Shown one piece after another: positions 12,529-23,955 of a stretch of DNA of 64,000 nucleotides; the stretch's first letter is position 1; each line of letters begins with the position of its first letter. Position numbers and translations under genes: made by a program. The notes under the pieces were generated by a model. It saw nothing but the letters and a program-made list of their open reading frames with translations, searched no databases and was not told where the DNA came from. Source of the stretch: Chitiniphilus shinanonensis DSM 23277 (GTDB taxonomy: Bacteria > Pseudomonadota > Gammaproteobacteria > Burkholderiales > Chitinibacteraceae); contig NZ_KB895339.1 of NCBI RefSeq assembly GCF_000374805.1, positions 140,484 through 204,483 on the forward strand. The letters run 5' to 3'.

Positions 12529-12960
12529 TCAGGCGCCGTGGCTTTGGTCCTTGCTCATGTCCCAATAGTTGGCTTCGATCTTGTGGCCATCGAGGTCGCG
12601 CACGAAACAGCCGTAATAGGGCTCGCCGTAGTGGGGGCGCGGCCCGGGAGGACCATCGCCGCGTGCGCCGGCCTTGAGCGCTGCCGCGTAGAAGTCGTCC
12701 ACCGCCTGCTTGCTGGGGGCGATGAAGCCGAAGTGGGTGCCGTTGCCGACGTTGGCGGGCTGCCCGTCGATTGGGGTCTGGACCCAGAATTCGGGGAACT
12801 GCTTGCCGTAGGCCACCGCCTCGACGCCGGGGATGTCCAGGATGCGGCGCGCACCGATGGTGGGCAGCACCGCGTCGTAGAAGGCCACGGCTTCGGCATA
12901 CCGATTGGTGCCGATGGACACGTGCGACATGATGCTGGGGATATCGTCAGTTTCCGACAT
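12529..12960 (-). CDS. VOC-superfamily (glyoxalase/bleomycin resistance-like) protein
   Basis: A 143-residue protein of the vicinal-oxygen-chelate fold, starting MSETDDIPSIMSHVSIGTN and ending with the family's DLDGHKIEANYW. The two beta-alpha-beta-beta-beta repeats are recognisable (SHVSIGTNRYAEAVAFYDAVL; HFGFIAPSKQAVDDFYAAAL). Potential metal ligands are the histidine in SHVSIG, the histidine in THFGF and the glutamate in KIEANYW. The substrate cannot be told: members include glyoxalases, dioxygenases and binding proteins. ATG 12960 is chosen because AGGAG lies seven bases upstream; the frame stays open for 16 more codons. It converges with the GH16 gene. Confidence 0.8.
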   Translation of the reverse strand: MSETDDIPSIMSHVSIGTNRYAEAVAFYDAVLPTIGARRILDIPGVEAVAYGKQFPEFWVQTPIDGQPANVGNGTHFGFIAPSKQAVDDFYAAALKAGARGDGPPGPRPHYGEPYYGCFVRDLDGHKIEANYWDMSKDQSHGA

Positions 12961-13042
12961 GGGATGACTCCTGGGTTGATGACCGGACCCAGCATAGGCC
13001 GAAGTCATGCGCTTGGCGATATCCTGACAAAACCTGACAACG

Positions 13043-14514
<1,472 letters not shown>

Positions 14515-14580
14515 GGGGAGATCCTGTGCGCGAAAAGGCGTGATGGTAATCGTTCGCCGCTGCGTGCTGAAGGCCATCGC

Positions 14581-14612
14581 CAAAAAGAACAACGCCCCGC
14601 AGGGCGGGGCGT
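14581..14612 (-). terminator. Rho-independent terminator of pilU
   Basis: On the minus strand ACGCCCCGC pairs with GCGGGGCGT (14604-14612 with 14592-14600) and is followed by TGTTCTTTTTGG. It lies directly after the pilU stop. Confidence 0.75.
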
Positions 14613-14627
14613 GTGGGTGAGGGGGGG

Positions 14628-15785
14628 TCAGTGCAGCGAGATATCGAAGTTGATGTCGGGCGCTGTCACGGTCTGGGCCTGTGCCTGCGGCGATGGCGCG
14701 TGCCGCGCGTTCTGCTGTTCCTCCACCGTCTGCGCGTTGTTCACCATCCACGACAGGTTGGTGGCCGAGTCGGCATTGCGCAGCGCTTCGTCCAGTTCGA
14801 TCTCGCCATCGCGATAGAGCCGGTACAGCGCCTGCTCGAAGGTCTGCGCGCCGTCGGACAGCGATTGCTCCATCGCATCCTTGATGTCGGTGAGCTGGCC
14901 GTTGCGGATCAGTTCGGCGATGCGGTTGGTATTGAGCATGACCTCCACCGCCGGGATCAGCTTGCCCTGGGTATTGCGCACCAGCCGCTGCGACACGATG
15001 GCCTTCAGCGCGGTCGAAAGGTCGTAGAGCAGCGATTCGCGCGCATCCTGCGGGAAGAAGTTCACGATGCGCGACAGCGAGTGGTAGCTGTTGTTGGCGT
15101 GCAGCGTCGAGATGCACAGGTGGCCGGCCTGGGCGTACTGCATCGCGTAGTTCATGGTCTCGCGGTCGCGGATCTCGCCGATCATCAGCACGTCCGGCGC
15201 CTCGCGCATGGCGTTCTTCAGCGCTTCGCCATAGCTCTTGGTGTCCAGGCCGATCTCGCGCTGGTTCACCAGGCTCTTCTTGTGCGAGTACAGATACTCG
15301 ATCGGGTCTTCCACGGTGAGGATGTGGCCGGGATGCAGCGCATTGCGGTGCTCCAGCATGGCGGCGACGGTGGACGACTTGCCCGAGCCGGTGGCGCCTA
15401 CCATCAGCACGATGCCGCGCTTTTCCATCACCAGGTCCTTCAGGATCGGCGGCAGGCGCAGATCCTCGATGCTGAGCGCGCGCGGCCGGATGAAGCGCGC
15501 CACCATGGCGACGTTGCCGCGGGTGCGGAACACGTTGATGCGGAAATTGCCCAGGCCTTCCAGCGGCAGGCCCAGGTTCAGTTCCAGGTCTTCCTCGAAG
15601 CGCGCGATCTGGTCGGGCTTGAGCAACTGGTAGACCAGCTGCTTGACGTGCTCGGGCCCCAGCACCTGATTGTTCACCGGGTGGCACAAACCGTTGATCT
15701 TGATGGTGATCGGGGAATGGGCGGAAAGGAACAGGTCGGAAGCCTGCTTTTCCGCCATCAGCTTGAAGAAGGGCAACAGATTCAT
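14628..15785 (-). CDS. pilU: Type IV pilus retraction ATPase PilU (PilT/PilU family)
   Basis: A 385-residue hexameric secretion-type ATPase that helps depolymerise type IV pili for twitching motility. It opens with LLPFFKLMAEKQASDLFLSA. Walker A is GATGSGKS (130-137), followed by the ISP/VED Asp-box (TVEDPIEYLYSHKK), an AIRNLIRE-equivalent ALKNAMREAPDVLMIGEIRDRET and a His box (GHLCISTLHANN). Length and the Asn/Ser/Leu-rich tail (about 350-385) fit PilU better than PilT (about 344). It starts only 9 bp after fadD on the same strand, and no pilT is in view, unlike the usual pilT-pilU pair. A terminator follows. Confidence 0.9.
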   Translation of the reverse strand: MNLLPFFKLMAEKQASDLFLSAHSPITIKINGLCHPVNNQVLGPEHVKQLVYQLLKPDQIARFEEDLELNLGLPLEGLGNFRINVFRTRGNVAMVARFIRPRALSIEDLRLPPILKDLVMEKRGIVLMVGATGSGKSSTVAAMLEHRNALHPGHILTVEDPIEYLYSHKKSLVNQREIGLDTKSYGEALKNAMREAPDVLMIGEIRDRETMNYAMQYAQAGHLCISTLHANNSYHSLSRIVNFFPQDARESLLYDLSTALKAIVSQRLVRNTQGKLIPAVEVMLNTNRIAELIRNGQLTDIKDAMEQSLSDGAQTFEQALYRLYRDGEIELDEALRNADSATNLSWMVNNAQTVEEQQNARHAPSPQAQAQTVTAPDINFDISLH

Positions 15786-15794
15786 GGCTGCATC

Positions 15795-17462
15795 TTATGT
15801 AGTGGTGGTTCGCAACTCCCTGCGCAGAATCTTACCCACATTCGACTTCGGTAGCTCGCTGCGGAATTCAACCTGCTTCGGCACCTTATAATTGGTCAGG
15901 TTTTCCCGACAGTAGGCGATCAGTTGTTCCGCGGTGAGCGCCGCGTCCTTCTTCACCACGAAGAGCTTCAACGCTTCGCCGGTCTTGTCGTCGCTGACGC
16001 CGACGCAGGCCACCTCCAGCACCCCGGGGTGAGCGGCGACCACGTCCTCGACCTCGTTGGGATAAACGTTGAAGCCGGACACCAGCACCATGTCCTTCTT
16101 GCGATCGACAATCTTGAAGTAGCCGGTGGGCGACATCACCGCGACATCGCCGGTGGCCAGGAAGCCGTCGTCGCCCAATACCTTGGCGGTCTCGTCCGGA
16201 CGGTTCCAGTAGCCCTTCATCACCTGCGGCCCCTGGATGAACAGTTCACCCGCCTCGCCGGGCGCCAGCACGTGGCCGTCGTCGTCGCGGATCTGCGCGT
16301 CGGTGGCGGGCACCGGCAGGCCGATCATGCCGTTGTATTCCTTGATGGTCAGCGGGTTGATCATCGCCGCCGGCGAGGTCTCGGTCAGGCCATAGGCTTC
16401 CACCAGCGGCACGCCGGTGATCTTCTTCCATTTGTCCGCCACCGCCTGCTGCACCGCCATGCCGCCGCCGAGCGCCAGCTTCCAGGTGCTGAAGTTCAGT
16501 TGCGCGAACTCGGGGCGGTTGGCCAGCGCGTTGAACAGCGTGTTCACCCCGGTCATGCAGGTGACGGGATACTTGGCCAGCTCCTTGATGAAGCCGGGGA
16601 TGTCGCGCGGATTGGTGATCAGCAGGTTGGTGGCGCCGATCTTGGTGAACACCATGCAGTTCGCGGTCAGGCAGAAGATGTGATAGAGCGGCAACGCGGT
16701 CACGATCACTTCGCGGCCCTCGTCGACCACGCCGTTGATCCAGGCATGCGCCTGCTGCATGTTGGCGACGATATTGCGGTGGGTGAGCATGGCGCCCTTG
16801 GCCACGCCGGTGGTGCCACCGGTGTATTGCAGGAAAGCCAGGTCCTCCAGCTTGAGTTCCACCGGGCGGAAGGCGTGGCGCGCGCCGCGCACCAGCGCGT
16901 CGTTGAAGCCGATATGGCCGGGCAGGGAATAGGCCGGCACCATCTTCTTCAGGTATTTCACCGCCAGATTCACCAGCGTGCGCTTGGGGAAGTCGAACTG
17001 GTCACCGATGCCGGTCACCACCACGTGCTCGATGTCGGTATGGGCGATGGCCTTTTCCAGCGTGTGGGCGAAGTTGGCCACGATCACGATGGCGCGGGAG
17101 CCCGAATCCTTGAGCTGGTGTTCGAGTTCGCGCGCGGTGTACAGCGGGTTGACGTTCACCACCACCAGCCCGGCCTTGAGGATGCCGAAGATCGCGATCG
17201 GGTATTGCAGCAGGTTGGGCATCATCACCGCCACGCGATCGCCGCGCGACAGTTTCAGGTCGTTCTGCAGGAACGATGCGAACTGCGTGGCGCGCTCGTC
17301 GATGTCGCGGTAGCTGAGGGATTTTCCCATGTTCACGAAGGCGGGCCGGTCCGCATACTTCGCGGCCGACTGCGCGAACACGTCCGGGATCGAGCTGAAT
17401 TCCTCGATGTTCACTTGGTGCGGCACGTGTTCCGGGTAACTGTGAAACCAGGGGCGATCCAT
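15795..17462 (-). CDS. fadD: Long-chain fatty acid-CoA ligase FadD
   Basis: A 555-residue AMP-forming acyl-CoA synthetase, which activates exogenous long-chain fatty acids at the inner membrane for beta-oxidation or lipid synthesis. The ATP-binding motif [14 protein letters not shown] lies at about 210-224, with [11 protein letters not shown], the hinge region [21 protein letters not shown] and the catalytic lysine region [13 protein letters not shown] at the C-terminus. ATG 17462 is chosen because AGAGGAG lies eight bases upstream and FadD homology starts there ([17 protein letters not shown]). The stop is 9 bp from pilU, so the two may be cotranscribed. Confidence 0.95.
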   Translation of the reverse strand: MDRPWFHSYPEHVPHQVNIEEFSSIPDVFAQSAAKYADRPAFVNMGKSLSYRDIDERATQFASFLQNDLKLSRGDRVAVMMPNLLQYPIAIFGILKAGLVVVNVNPLYTARELEHQLKDSGSRAIVIVANFAHTLEKAIAHTDIEHVVVTGIGDQFDFPKRTLVNLAVKYLKKMVPAYSLPGHIGFNDALVRGARHAFRPVELKLEDLAFLQYTGGTTGVAKGAMLTHRNIVANMQQAHAWINGVVDEGREVIVTALPLYHIFCLTANCMVFTKIGATNLLITNPRDIPGFIKELAKYPVTCMTGVNTLFNALANRPEFAQLNFSTWKLALGGGMAVQQAVADKWKKITGVPLVEAYGLTETSPAAMINPLTIKEYNGMIGLPVPATDAQIRDDDGHVLAPGEAGELFIQGPQVMKGYWNRPDETAKVLGDDGFLATGDVAVMSPTGYFKIVDRKKDMVLVSGFNVYPNEVEDVVAAHPGVLEVACVGVSDDKTGEALKLFVVKKDAALTAEQLIAYCRENLTNYKVPKQVEFRSELPKSNVGKILRRELRTTTT

Positions 17463-17592
17463 CGTGTTGTCTCCTCTTATCACCACGGCGTGGCGTGGTT
17501 CGCGCTGTGTCTTGGGGCGCCAGGATCGGCAATGCACCGGAATGTGCCATGCAACGTGTGCCACGTAAACGTAACGCAACGGACGCCCCGTT

Positions 17593-17628
17593 TTGACAGT
17601 TTCGCCAAGTGGTTGTTTCTGATAGAAT
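17593..17628 (+). promoter_or_regulatory. Candidate promoter of the rimP-nusA-infB operon
   Basis: An extended -10 element TG-A-TAGAAT occupies 17620-17628. A perfect TTGACA lies at 17593-17598, but 24 bp upstream of the -10, too far for a normal -35; the element is therefore best read as an extended -10 promoter. Its start site would be near 17635, giving a leader of about 140 nt. Confidence 0.5.
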
Positions 17629-17776
17629 CCGGTCTATCCCCAAGGGGGTTGTTTGAAAACCTGGGTCGGCGATATGGCCGGCCAAGGTGGGCAGGCAGCT
17701 TCCGCCGGCAGGGGTGTGCTTTCCAAATGGGCGCAGTGTTGCAGCCCATTTTTTGTTTGCAGCGAAGGAATTGAAT
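17629..17776 (+). promoter_or_regulatory. Structured rimP leader with an attenuator-like terminator
   Basis: The leader holds a first hairpin, GGTCGGC (17664-17670) pairing with GCCGGCC (17677-17683, one G-U), and a terminator just before the gene (17725-17758). The self-complementary GCCGGC occurs at 17677 and again at 17704, so alternative pairings are available. A terminator inside a leader, upstream of an essential operon, is the layout of a transcription attenuator. What it senses is unknown. Confidence 0.6.
17725..17758 (+). terminator. Leader terminator (attenuator) upstream of rimP
   Basis: AAATGGGC (17725-17732) plus GCA pair with TGC plus GCCCATTT (17744-17751) across a GTGT loop and one bulged A, and are followed by TTTGTTT. 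It ends 18 bp before the rimP start codon, overlapping no coding sequence. Confidence 0.7.
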
Positions 17777-18211
17777 TTGGCAGTCAATCTGCAAGAGCTT
17801 CTGGAAACGACGCTGAGCGCAATGGGCTACGAACTGGTCGATCTGGAGATCGGCCACAACGGCCTGTTGCGCCTGTTCATCGACAAGCCGGGCGGCATCG
17901 TGGTGGACGATTGCGTTCACGTCAGCAATCACTTCACCCGCCTTTTCATGGTGGAGAACATCAACTACGAGCGGCTGGAAGTGTCGTCGCCGGGCCTGGA
18001 CCGCGTGGTCAGGAAGCCGGCCGACTTCCAGCGTTTCGCCGGGCAACTGGTCAAGGTCAAGCTGCGCCTGCCGCTGCCGGACAAGCGCAAGCGCGTGGTC
18101 GGTACCCTGCTGGGGCTGGAGGACGACGCCGTCGTGGTCGAGTGCGACGGCGAACGGCTGGCGTTGCCGCTGACCCAGATCGACAAGGTGCGACTGGAGC
18201 CGCAGTTCTGA
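17777..18211 (+). CDS. rimP: Ribosome maturation factor RimP
   Basis: A 144-residue RimP, needed for late assembly of the 30S subunit. Its start is a TTG at 17777 with AAGGAA six bases before it; RimP homology ([22 protein letters not shown]) begins right there, and no ATG upstream has both a ribosome binding site and homology. Family hallmarks are [24 protein letters not shown] and [18 protein letters not shown], close to the Neisseria version. It heads the operon with nusA 65 bp downstream. A weak start codon together with the leader terminator suggests expression is deliberately held low. Confidence 0.93.
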   Translation: MAVNLQELLETTLSAMGYELVDLEIGHNGLLRLFIDKPGGIVVDDCVHVSNHFTRLFMVENINYERLEVSSPGLDRVVRKPADFQRFAGQLVKVKLRLPLPDKRKRVVGTLLGLEDDAVVVECDGERLALPLTQIDKVRLEPQF

Positions 18212-18276
18212 TCCGAACGAGTTACCCGAACATCATCGAATGCAGTCTGTGCGAAGGATTAAAGGATTAAACGACA

Positions 18277-19749
18277 ATGAGCCGTGAAATTCTGTTGCTG
18301 GTCGATGCGCTGGCCCGCGAGAAAAACGTAGAAAAGGACGTGGTGTTCACCGCCCTGGAAATGGCGCTCGCATCCGCGACCAAGAAGCGCTACGACGACG
18401 AAGTGGACATCCGGGTGGAAATCGACCGCGAAAGCGGCGACTACCGCTCGTTCCGCGTCTGGACCGTGGTCGAGGACAACGATCACGAGGAGCCGAGCCG
18501 CCAGATCGCCATCACCGACGCGCCGGACTACGACAAGGACCTGCAACTGGGCGAAACCTGGGAAGAAGAGCTGGAGCCGATCGAGTTCGGCCGGATCGGC
18601 GCCCAGACCGCCAAGCAGGTCATCCTGCAACGTATCCGCGACGCGGAGCGTGAGCAGAACCTGAACGATTTCCTGGATCGCCGCGAGCACATCGTCTCGG
18701 GCACCATCAAGCGCATCGAGCGTGGCAACGCCATCATCGAGCTGGGCAAGCTGGAGGCCGTGCTGCCGCGCGACCAAATGATCCCCAAGGAAAACCTGCG
18801 CGTGGGCGACCGCGTCCGCGCCTTCCTGCTGCGCATCGATCGCCTCGGCCGTGGCCCGCAGCTGGTGCTGTCGCGCACCGCGCCCGAGTTCATGGTCAAG
18901 CTGTTCGAGATGGAAGTGCCCGAGATCGAGAACAGCCTGATCGAACTGATGGGCGTGGCCCGCGATCCCGGCATGCGCGCCAAGATCGCCGTGAAGTCCA
19001 ACGACCCCCGCGTCGATCCGCAAGGTACCTGCATCGGCGTGCGCGGCACCCGCGTCAACGCGGTGACCAACGAGCTGGCCGGCGAGCGCGTGGACATCAT
19101 CCTCTGGTCGAACGATCCGGCCCAGTTCGTGATCGGCGCGCTGTCGCCGGCCGAAGTGAGCTCGATCATCGTCGACGAGGAAAGCCACGCCATGGACGTG
19201 ATCGTCGACGAGGACAACCTGGCGATGGCCATCGGCCGTGGCGGCCAGAACGTCAAGCTCGCTTCCGAGCTGACGGGCTGGAAGCTGAACATCATGACGG
19301 TGGACGAAGCCGAGAAGAAACACGAGGAAGAATTCTCCAAGGTGCGCGAGCTGTTCGTGCAAGCGCTGGACGTCGACGAGGAAGTGGCCGACGTGCTGGT
19401 GCAGGAAGGCTTCAACACCCTGGAAGAAGTGGCCTATGTGCCGCTGAACGAGATGCTGGAGATCGAGGCCTTTGACGAGGAAACGGTCAACGAACTGCGC
19501 GCTCGCGCCCGCGACGCTCTGCTGACGCAGGCCATCGTGCGCGAGGAGAAGCTCGAGCATCAATCCGAGGATCTGAAGACCTTGGAAGGCATGACCCCGG
19601 AACTCGCCGCCTCGCTGGCCGAGCACGAGATCCATACCCGCGACGACCTGGCCGAACTGGCGGTGGATGAACTCACCGAGTTGACCGGCATGGACGAGGA
19701 AGCCGCCAAGCAATTGATCATGAAGGCACGCGAGCATTGGTTTGCGTGA
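18277..19749 (+). CDS. nusA: Transcription termination/antitermination factor NusA
   Basis: A 490-residue NusA: N-terminal RNA-polymerase-binding domain (1-~125, [21 protein letters not shown]), S1 domain (~135-200), two KH domains (~200-350, [17 protein letters not shown] and [14 protein letters not shown]), and two acidic C-terminal repeats (~365-490), as in E. coli NusA (495). It binds nascent RNA and RNA polymerase, controlling pausing, termination and antitermination. It is the second gene of the operon, between rimP and infB (16 bp gap). In E. coli NusA autoregulates this operon, which is relevant to the leader terminator. Confidence 0.98.
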   Translation: MSREILLLVDALAREKNVEKDVVFTALEMALASATKKRYDDEVDIRVEIDRESGDYRSFRVWTVVEDNDHEEPSRQIAITDAPDYDKDLQLGETWEEELEPIEFGRIGAQTAKQVILQRIRDAEREQNLNDFLDRREHIVSGTIKRIERGNAIIELGKLEAVLPRDQMIPKENLRVGDRVRAFLLRIDRLGRGPQLVLSRTAPEFMVKLFEMEVPEIENSLIELMGVARDPGMRAKIAVKSNDPRVDPQGTCIGVRGTRVNAVTNELAGERVDIILWSNDPAQFVIGALSPAEVSSIIVDEESHAMDVIVDEDNLAMAIGRGGQNVKLASELTGWKLNIMTVDEAEKKHEEEFSKVRELFVQALDVDEEVADVLVQEGFNTLEEVAYVPLNEMLEIEAFDEETVNELRARARDALLTQAIVREEKLEHQSEDLKTLEGMTPELAASLAEHEIHTRDDLAELAVDELTELTGMDEEAAKQLIMKAREHWFA

Positions 19750-19765
19750 GCCGGGAGGGATTTGA

Positions 19766-22417
19766 ATGAGTGAAATAAATGTCAGTCAATTTGCCGCCGA
19801 GCTCAAGATGCCGCCCCAGGAACTGCTGGAGCAGTTGCGCGCGGCCGGCATGCAGAAGTCGAGCCCGTCGGATACCGTCAGCGCGGATGACAAGTCGCGC
19901 TTGTTGAACCACCTGAAGCAGAAGCATGGCGCAGCCAGCGACAAGCAGAAGATCACGCTGACCCGCAAGGAAACGTCGGAGATCCGCAAGACCGATGCCA
20001 CCGGCAAGGCCAAGACCATCCAGGTCGAGGTGCGCAAGAAGCGCGTGGTGGTGTCGCCGGAAGTGCCGGCAGCGCCTGCCGCCGCGCCCGAGCGTGCCGT
20101 TGCCGCCGCCCCGGTGCTGGATGATGCCGAGCGCGCCCAGCGCGAGACCGAAGCCCGTCGCCAGGCCGAATTGCGTGAGCGCCAGGCCGCCGAGATGCGT
20201 GCCAAGCAGGAACGCGATGTGCGCAAGGACGAGCCGGTTGCCGAAGTGGTCGAAGCGCCCGTCGTCGAAGCCGTGGTGGCCGAGCCGGTCGTCGAGCCGG
20301 TGACCGTCGCCGCGCCGACCCCGGCCCCGGTGCCGACCCCGGCGGCTGCCGCGCCGGCGCCGACCCATGGCGACCGCCCGCGTATCGGCATGCGCGTCGA
20401 ATTGCGCAAGCCCAAGGACACACCGCTGCGCGCGCCCGAACCCGCCAAGGCGGAACCGGTCGCTGCCCCGGCGGCGGCCAAGCCCGCCGACAAGAAGCCG
20501 GCCGCCCGCAAGGACGACCGCGACGACCGCGACAGCCGTGGCAAGAAGGGCGGCATGCGCACCCGTGGCGGCGATACCTCGGGTGGTTGGAAGTCGAAGA
20601 AGGGCGGCCGCAAGCAGAACGACAGCGATAACGCTCACGCCTTCCAGGCGCCGACCGAACCCATCGTCCACACCGTGGACGTGCCCGAGACCATCAGCGT
20701 CGCCGATCTGGCGCACAAGATGGCCGTGAAGGGCGTCGAGGTGGTCAAGGCGCTGATGAAGATGGGCATGATGGTGACCATCAACCAGGTGCTGGACCAG
20801 GAAACCGCGATGATCGTGGTCGAGGAAATGGGCCACGTGCCGGTCGCCGCCAAGCTGGACGATCCGGAAACCTACCTGGGCGACGACGACAAGGGCGAGC
20901 ACGAGCAACTGCCGCGCGCGCCGGTCGTCACCGTGATGGGCCACGTCGACCACGGCAAGACCTCGCTGCTGGACTACATCCGCCGCACCAAGGTCGCTGC
21001 GGGCGAGGCCGGCGGCATCACCCAGCACATCGGTGCGTACCACGTCGAAACCGACAAGGGCATCATCACCTTCCTGGATACCCCGGGCCACGAGGCGTTC
21101 ACCGCCATGCGTGCCCGCGGTGCCAGCGCCACCGACATCGTGGTGCTGGTGGTGGCGGCCGACGACGGCGTGATGCCGCAGACCATCGAGGCGATTCACC
21201 ATGCCAAGGCGGCGGGCGTGCCCATCGTGGTGGCGGTGAACAAGATCGACAAGCAGGGCGCCAACCCCGAGCGCATCCGCCAGGAACTGGTGGCGCAGGA
21301 AGTGGTGCCGGAAGACTGGGGCGGCGATACCCAGTTCGTCGAAGTGTCGGCCAAGCAGGGCCTGAACATCGACGCGCTGCTCGACGCCATCCTGTTGCAG
21401 GCTGAAGTGCTGGAACTGACCGCGCCGGTGGACGCTCCGGGCAAGGGCATCATCATCGAAGCGCGCCTGGACAAGGGCCGTGGCGCGGTGGCGACGATGC
21501 TGGTGCAGTCGGGCACGCTGCGCAAGGGCGACGTGCTGCTGGCCGGTCAGGTCTACGGCCGCGTCCGCGCCATGCTCGACGAGAACGGCAAGCAGATCAA
21601 CGAAGCCGGCCCGTCGATCCCGGTGGAAATCCTCGGCTTGTCCGAAGTACCGGGCGCTGGCGAGGATGCGATGGTGCTGGGCGACGAGAAGAAGGCCCGC
21701 GAAATCGCGCTGTTCCGCCAGGGCAAGTTCCGCGACGTCAAGTTCGCCAAGCAGCAGGCCGCCAAGCTGGAAAACATGTTCGCGCAGATGGCCGAGGGCG
21801 AGGTGCAGAACCTGCCCATCGTCATCAAGAGCGACGTGCAGGGCTCGCTGGAAGCGCTCAGCAGCAGTCTGCAGAAGCTGTCCACCGACGAAGTGCGCGT
21901 GCAGATCCTGCACTCCGGCGTCGGCGGCATCAGCGAATCGGACATCAACCTGGCGCTGGCCTCCAAGGCCGTGGTCGTCGGCTTCAACGTGCGTGCCGAC
22001 GCGGCTGCGCGCAAGCTGGCCGAGAGCGAAGGCGTGGACATCCGCTACTACAACATCATCTACGACGTGGTGGATGACGTGAAGGCGGCGCTGTCCGGCA
22101 TGCTGGCCCCCGAGAAGCGCGAGCAGATCATCGGTCTGGTGGAAATCCGCCAGGTGTTCGTGATCTCCAAGGTGGGTTCGGTGGCCGGCTGCTACGTGCT
22201 CGACGGCATGGTGAAGCGCGGCGCCGGTGTCCGTCTGCTGCGCAACAACGTGGTGGTGCACCAGGGCGAGCTGGATACCCTCAAGCGCTTCAAGGATGAC
22301 GTGAAGGAAGTGAAGGCCGGCTACGAATGCGGTCTGCAACTGAAGAACTACAACGACATCCAGGAAGGCGACCAGCTGGAAGTCTTCGAAATCATCGAAG
22401 TGGCGCGTTCGCTGTAA
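19766..22417 (+). CDS. infB: Translation initiation factor IF-2
   Basis: An 883-residue IF-2, the GTPase that brings initiator tRNA to the 30S subunit and promotes subunit joining. It has an N-terminal IF2_N-like segment (1-~55), a long variable region rich in Ala, Pro and charged residues (~80-295), a second IF2_N (~300-350), and the GTPase domain with GHVDHGKT (392-399), DTPGHEAF (~438-445) and NKID (~492-495), then the C-terminal beta-barrel and fMet-tRNA-binding domains. A strong ribosome binding site, GGGAGGGA, precedes ATG 19766. A terminator-like hairpin follows before rbfA. Confidence 0.98.
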   Translation: MSEINVSQFAAELKMPPQELLEQLRAAGMQKSSPSDTVSADDKSRLLNHLKQKHGAASDKQKITLTRKETSEIRKTDATGKAKTIQVEVRKKRVVVSPEVPAAPAAAPERAVAAAPVLDDAERAQRETEARRQAELRERQAAEMRAKQERDVRKDEPVAEVVEAPVVEAVVAEPVVEPVTVAAPTPAPVPTPAAAAPAPTHGDRPRIGMRVELRKPKDTPLRAPEPAKAEPVAAPAAAKPADKKPAARKDDRDDRDSRGKKGGMRTRGGDTSGGWKSKKGGRKQNDSDNAHAFQAPTEPIVHTVDVPETISVADLAHKMAVKGVEVVKALMKMGMMVTINQVLDQETAMIVVEEMGHVPVAAKLDDPETYLGDDDKGEHEQLPRAPVVTVMGHVDHGKTSLLDYIRRTKVAAGEAGGITQHIGAYHVETDKGIITFLDTPGHEAFTAMRARGASATDIVVLVVAADDGVMPQTIEAIHHAKAAGVPIVVAVNKIDKQGANPERIRQELVAQEVVPEDWGGDTQFVEVSAKQGLNIDALLDAILLQAEVLELTAPVDAPGKGIIIEARLDKGRGAVATMLVQSGTLRKGDVLLAGQVYGRVRAMLDENGKQINEAGPSIPVEILGLSEVPGAGEDAMVLGDEKKAREIALFRQGKFRDVKFAKQQAAKLENMFAQMAEGEVQNLPIVIKSDVQGSLEALSSSLQKLSTDEVRVQILHSGVGGISESDINLALASKAVVVGFNVRADAAARKLAESEGVDIRYYNIIYDVVDDVKAALSGMLAPEKREQIIGLVEIRQVFVISKVGSVAGCYVLDGMVKRGAGVRLLRNNVVVHQGELDTLKRFKDDVKEVKAGYECGLQLKNYNDIQEGDQLEVFEIIEVARSL

Positions 22418-22468
22418 TTCGATGAGGTGTGCGGGGCCGGCGCGAGGTACGCGGTCGGCCCAGGCACC

Positions 22469-22508
22469 GGCGCAGGGGGCTTCGGCCTCTTGCGCCTTTT
22501 GCTTTTTT
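22469..22508 (+). terminator. Intra-operon terminator between infB and rbfA
   Basis: GGCGCAGGGGGC (22469-22480) pairs through all 12 positions (two G-U) with GCCTCTTGCGCC (22485-22496), closing a TTCG loop; TTTTGCTTTTTT follows. It is a textbook rho-independent terminator in the middle of an operon that usually continues to rbfA, so partial read-through, a separate rbfA promoter or RNA processing is implied. Confidence 0.8.
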
Positions 22509-22561
22509 GACAGGCCGCGGCCGCATGCCTCGCCGACCGCGCCTTATCGAACGATATCGAG

Positions 22562-22936
22562 ATGCCCAAGAACTTCACCCGCTCCGACCGGATCGCGCAG
22601 CAGTTGCAGCGCGACCTGGCCGAACTGATCCGTGCCGAGCTGGATCATCCCAAGGCGTCGCTGATCACCATCACCGACGTGGAAGTTACCCGCGACTATT
22701 CGCATGCCAAGGCGTTCTATACCTTCCTCGGCACCCCCGAGGAGGCCGAGGACATCGCCGCCAAGCTGGAGGCGGCCAAGGGTTACCTGCGCAGCGAACT
22801 GGCGCGTGGCTTCAAGCTGTTCAAGATGCCGGAACTGCATTTCCACTACGACCATTCGGTGGAGCAGGGCATGCACCTGGACAGCCTGATCGCCGAGGCG
22901 GGTCGCCTGCCCAAGGCGCCGGACGACGAAGCGTAA
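22562..22936 (+). CDS. rbfA: 30S ribosome-binding factor RbfA
   Basis: A 124-residue single-KH-domain cold-shock protein that binds the 30S subunit and helps mature the 16S rRNA 5' end. It begins MPKNFTRSDRIAQQLQRDLAELIR and contains the conserved LITITDVEVTRDYSHAKAFY and the C-terminal PELHFHYDHSVEQGMHLDSLI. Length is normal for the family. The ribosome binding site is poor and the upstream terminator may lower its expression relative to infB. truB follows 28 bp later. Confidence 0.96.
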   Translation: MPKNFTRSDRIAQQLQRDLAELIRAELDHPKASLITITDVEVTRDYSHAKAFYTFLGTPEEAEDIAAKLEAAKGYLRSELARGFKLFKMPELHFHYDHSVEQGMHLDSLIAEAGRLPKAPDDEA

Positions 22937-22964
22937 GTCTTCAAAACCACTCTTCGACGTTCAC

Positions 22965-23873
22965 ATGGCAAAACGAAAAATCGACGGCGTCCTGCTGCTG
23001 GACAAGCCGTTCGGCATTTCCAGCAACAATGCGCTGCAAAAGGCGCGCTGGCTGCTGAGCGCCGAGAAGGCCGGGCACACCGGTGTGCTCGATCCCTTCG
23101 CCACCGGCCTGCTGCCGCTGTGCTTCGGTGAAGCGACCAAGTTCGCCCAGCGCATGCTGGACGCCGACAAGGGATATCGCGCCACCGTCCGCCTAGGCCA
23201 GGTATCGAGCACGCTCGATGGCGAGGGCGAGATTGCCGACAGCGGCGCCGCGCCTGCCGACCTGGCGGCGATCGAAGCGGTTTTGACGCGATTTCGCGGC
23301 GAGATCGACCAGGTGCCGCCGATGCACTCCGCGCTGAAGTTCGAAGGGCGCGCGCTCTACGAATACGCGCGCCAGGGCGTGGAGATCGAGCGCGCGGTGC
23401 GTCGCGTGACTATCCATGCGCTCGACGTGCTGAGCTACGACGCCGGCAGCGGTGTGCTGGTGCTGGACGTGCGCTGCTCCAAAGGTACTTATATCCGCAC
23501 CCTGGCCGACGATATCGGCCGCGCGCTGGGCTGCGGCGCCTATCTGGCGGGGCTGGTGCGCACGCGCACCGCCGGCTTCTCGCTGGACGACGCCATCGGG
23601 CTCGACGCCTTCGGCCAACTGGACCTGCCGCAGCGCGAGGCGCTGCTGCTGCCGGCGGAAACGCTGGTGCTCGATCTGCCCGAACTGCGCTGCGACGAGG
23701 CCGACACCCACCGCATGTTGCACGGCATGAGCGCCCGCCGACCGGATGTCGCGCCGGGCACCTTCCGGCTTTACGGCACACAGCAAAGCACGGATAATGC
23801 GCGGTTCCTCGGTTTGGGCGAGGTGGGCGCCGACGGCGTGCTACGGTCCAAACGACTGCTTTCCACCGCGTGA
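22965..23873 (+). CDS. truB: tRNA pseudouridine-55 synthase TruB
   Basis: A 302-residue enzyme that makes pseudouridine 55 in the T-loop of nearly all elongator tRNAs. The catalytic aspartate is Asp43 in GHTGVLDPFATGLLP; DGVLLLDKPFGISSN and CSKGTYIRTLADDIG are further family motifs, and a short C-terminal PUA-like part contains GEVGADGVLRSKRLL. It follows rbfA and precedes rpsO, the standard order. It is slightly shorter than E. coli TruB (314), which is within the family range. Confidence 0.97.
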   Translation: MAKRKIDGVLLLDKPFGISSNNALQKARWLLSAEKAGHTGVLDPFATGLLPLCFGEATKFAQRMLDADKGYRATVRLGQVSSTLDGEGEIADSGAAPADLAAIEAVLTRFRGEIDQVPPMHSALKFEGRALYEYARQGVEIERAVRRVTIHALDVLSYDAGSGVLVLDVRCSKGTYIRTLADDIGRALGCGAYLAGLVRTRTAGFSLDDAIGLDAFGQLDLPQREALLLPAETLVLDLPELRCDEADTHRMLHGMSARRPDVAPGTFRLYGTQQSTDNARFLGLGEVGADGVLRSKRLLSTA

Positions 23874-23955
23874 GCATGGGGAAGTCAGGAAGGGTCGCCA
23901 CGGCTCGCCTGGCTTGTCGGGACTCGATCCCTTTATCTATCTGGAGTAATCAAGA

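Noticed and set aside
17593..17628. Standard sigma-70 promoter TTGACA plus TAGAAT before rimP
   Set aside because: The spacer is 24 bp, too long; kept only as an extended -10 promoter candidate.
19718..22339. 873-codon minus-strand frame opposite infB
   Set aside because: His-rich mirror of infB codons with no family resemblance.
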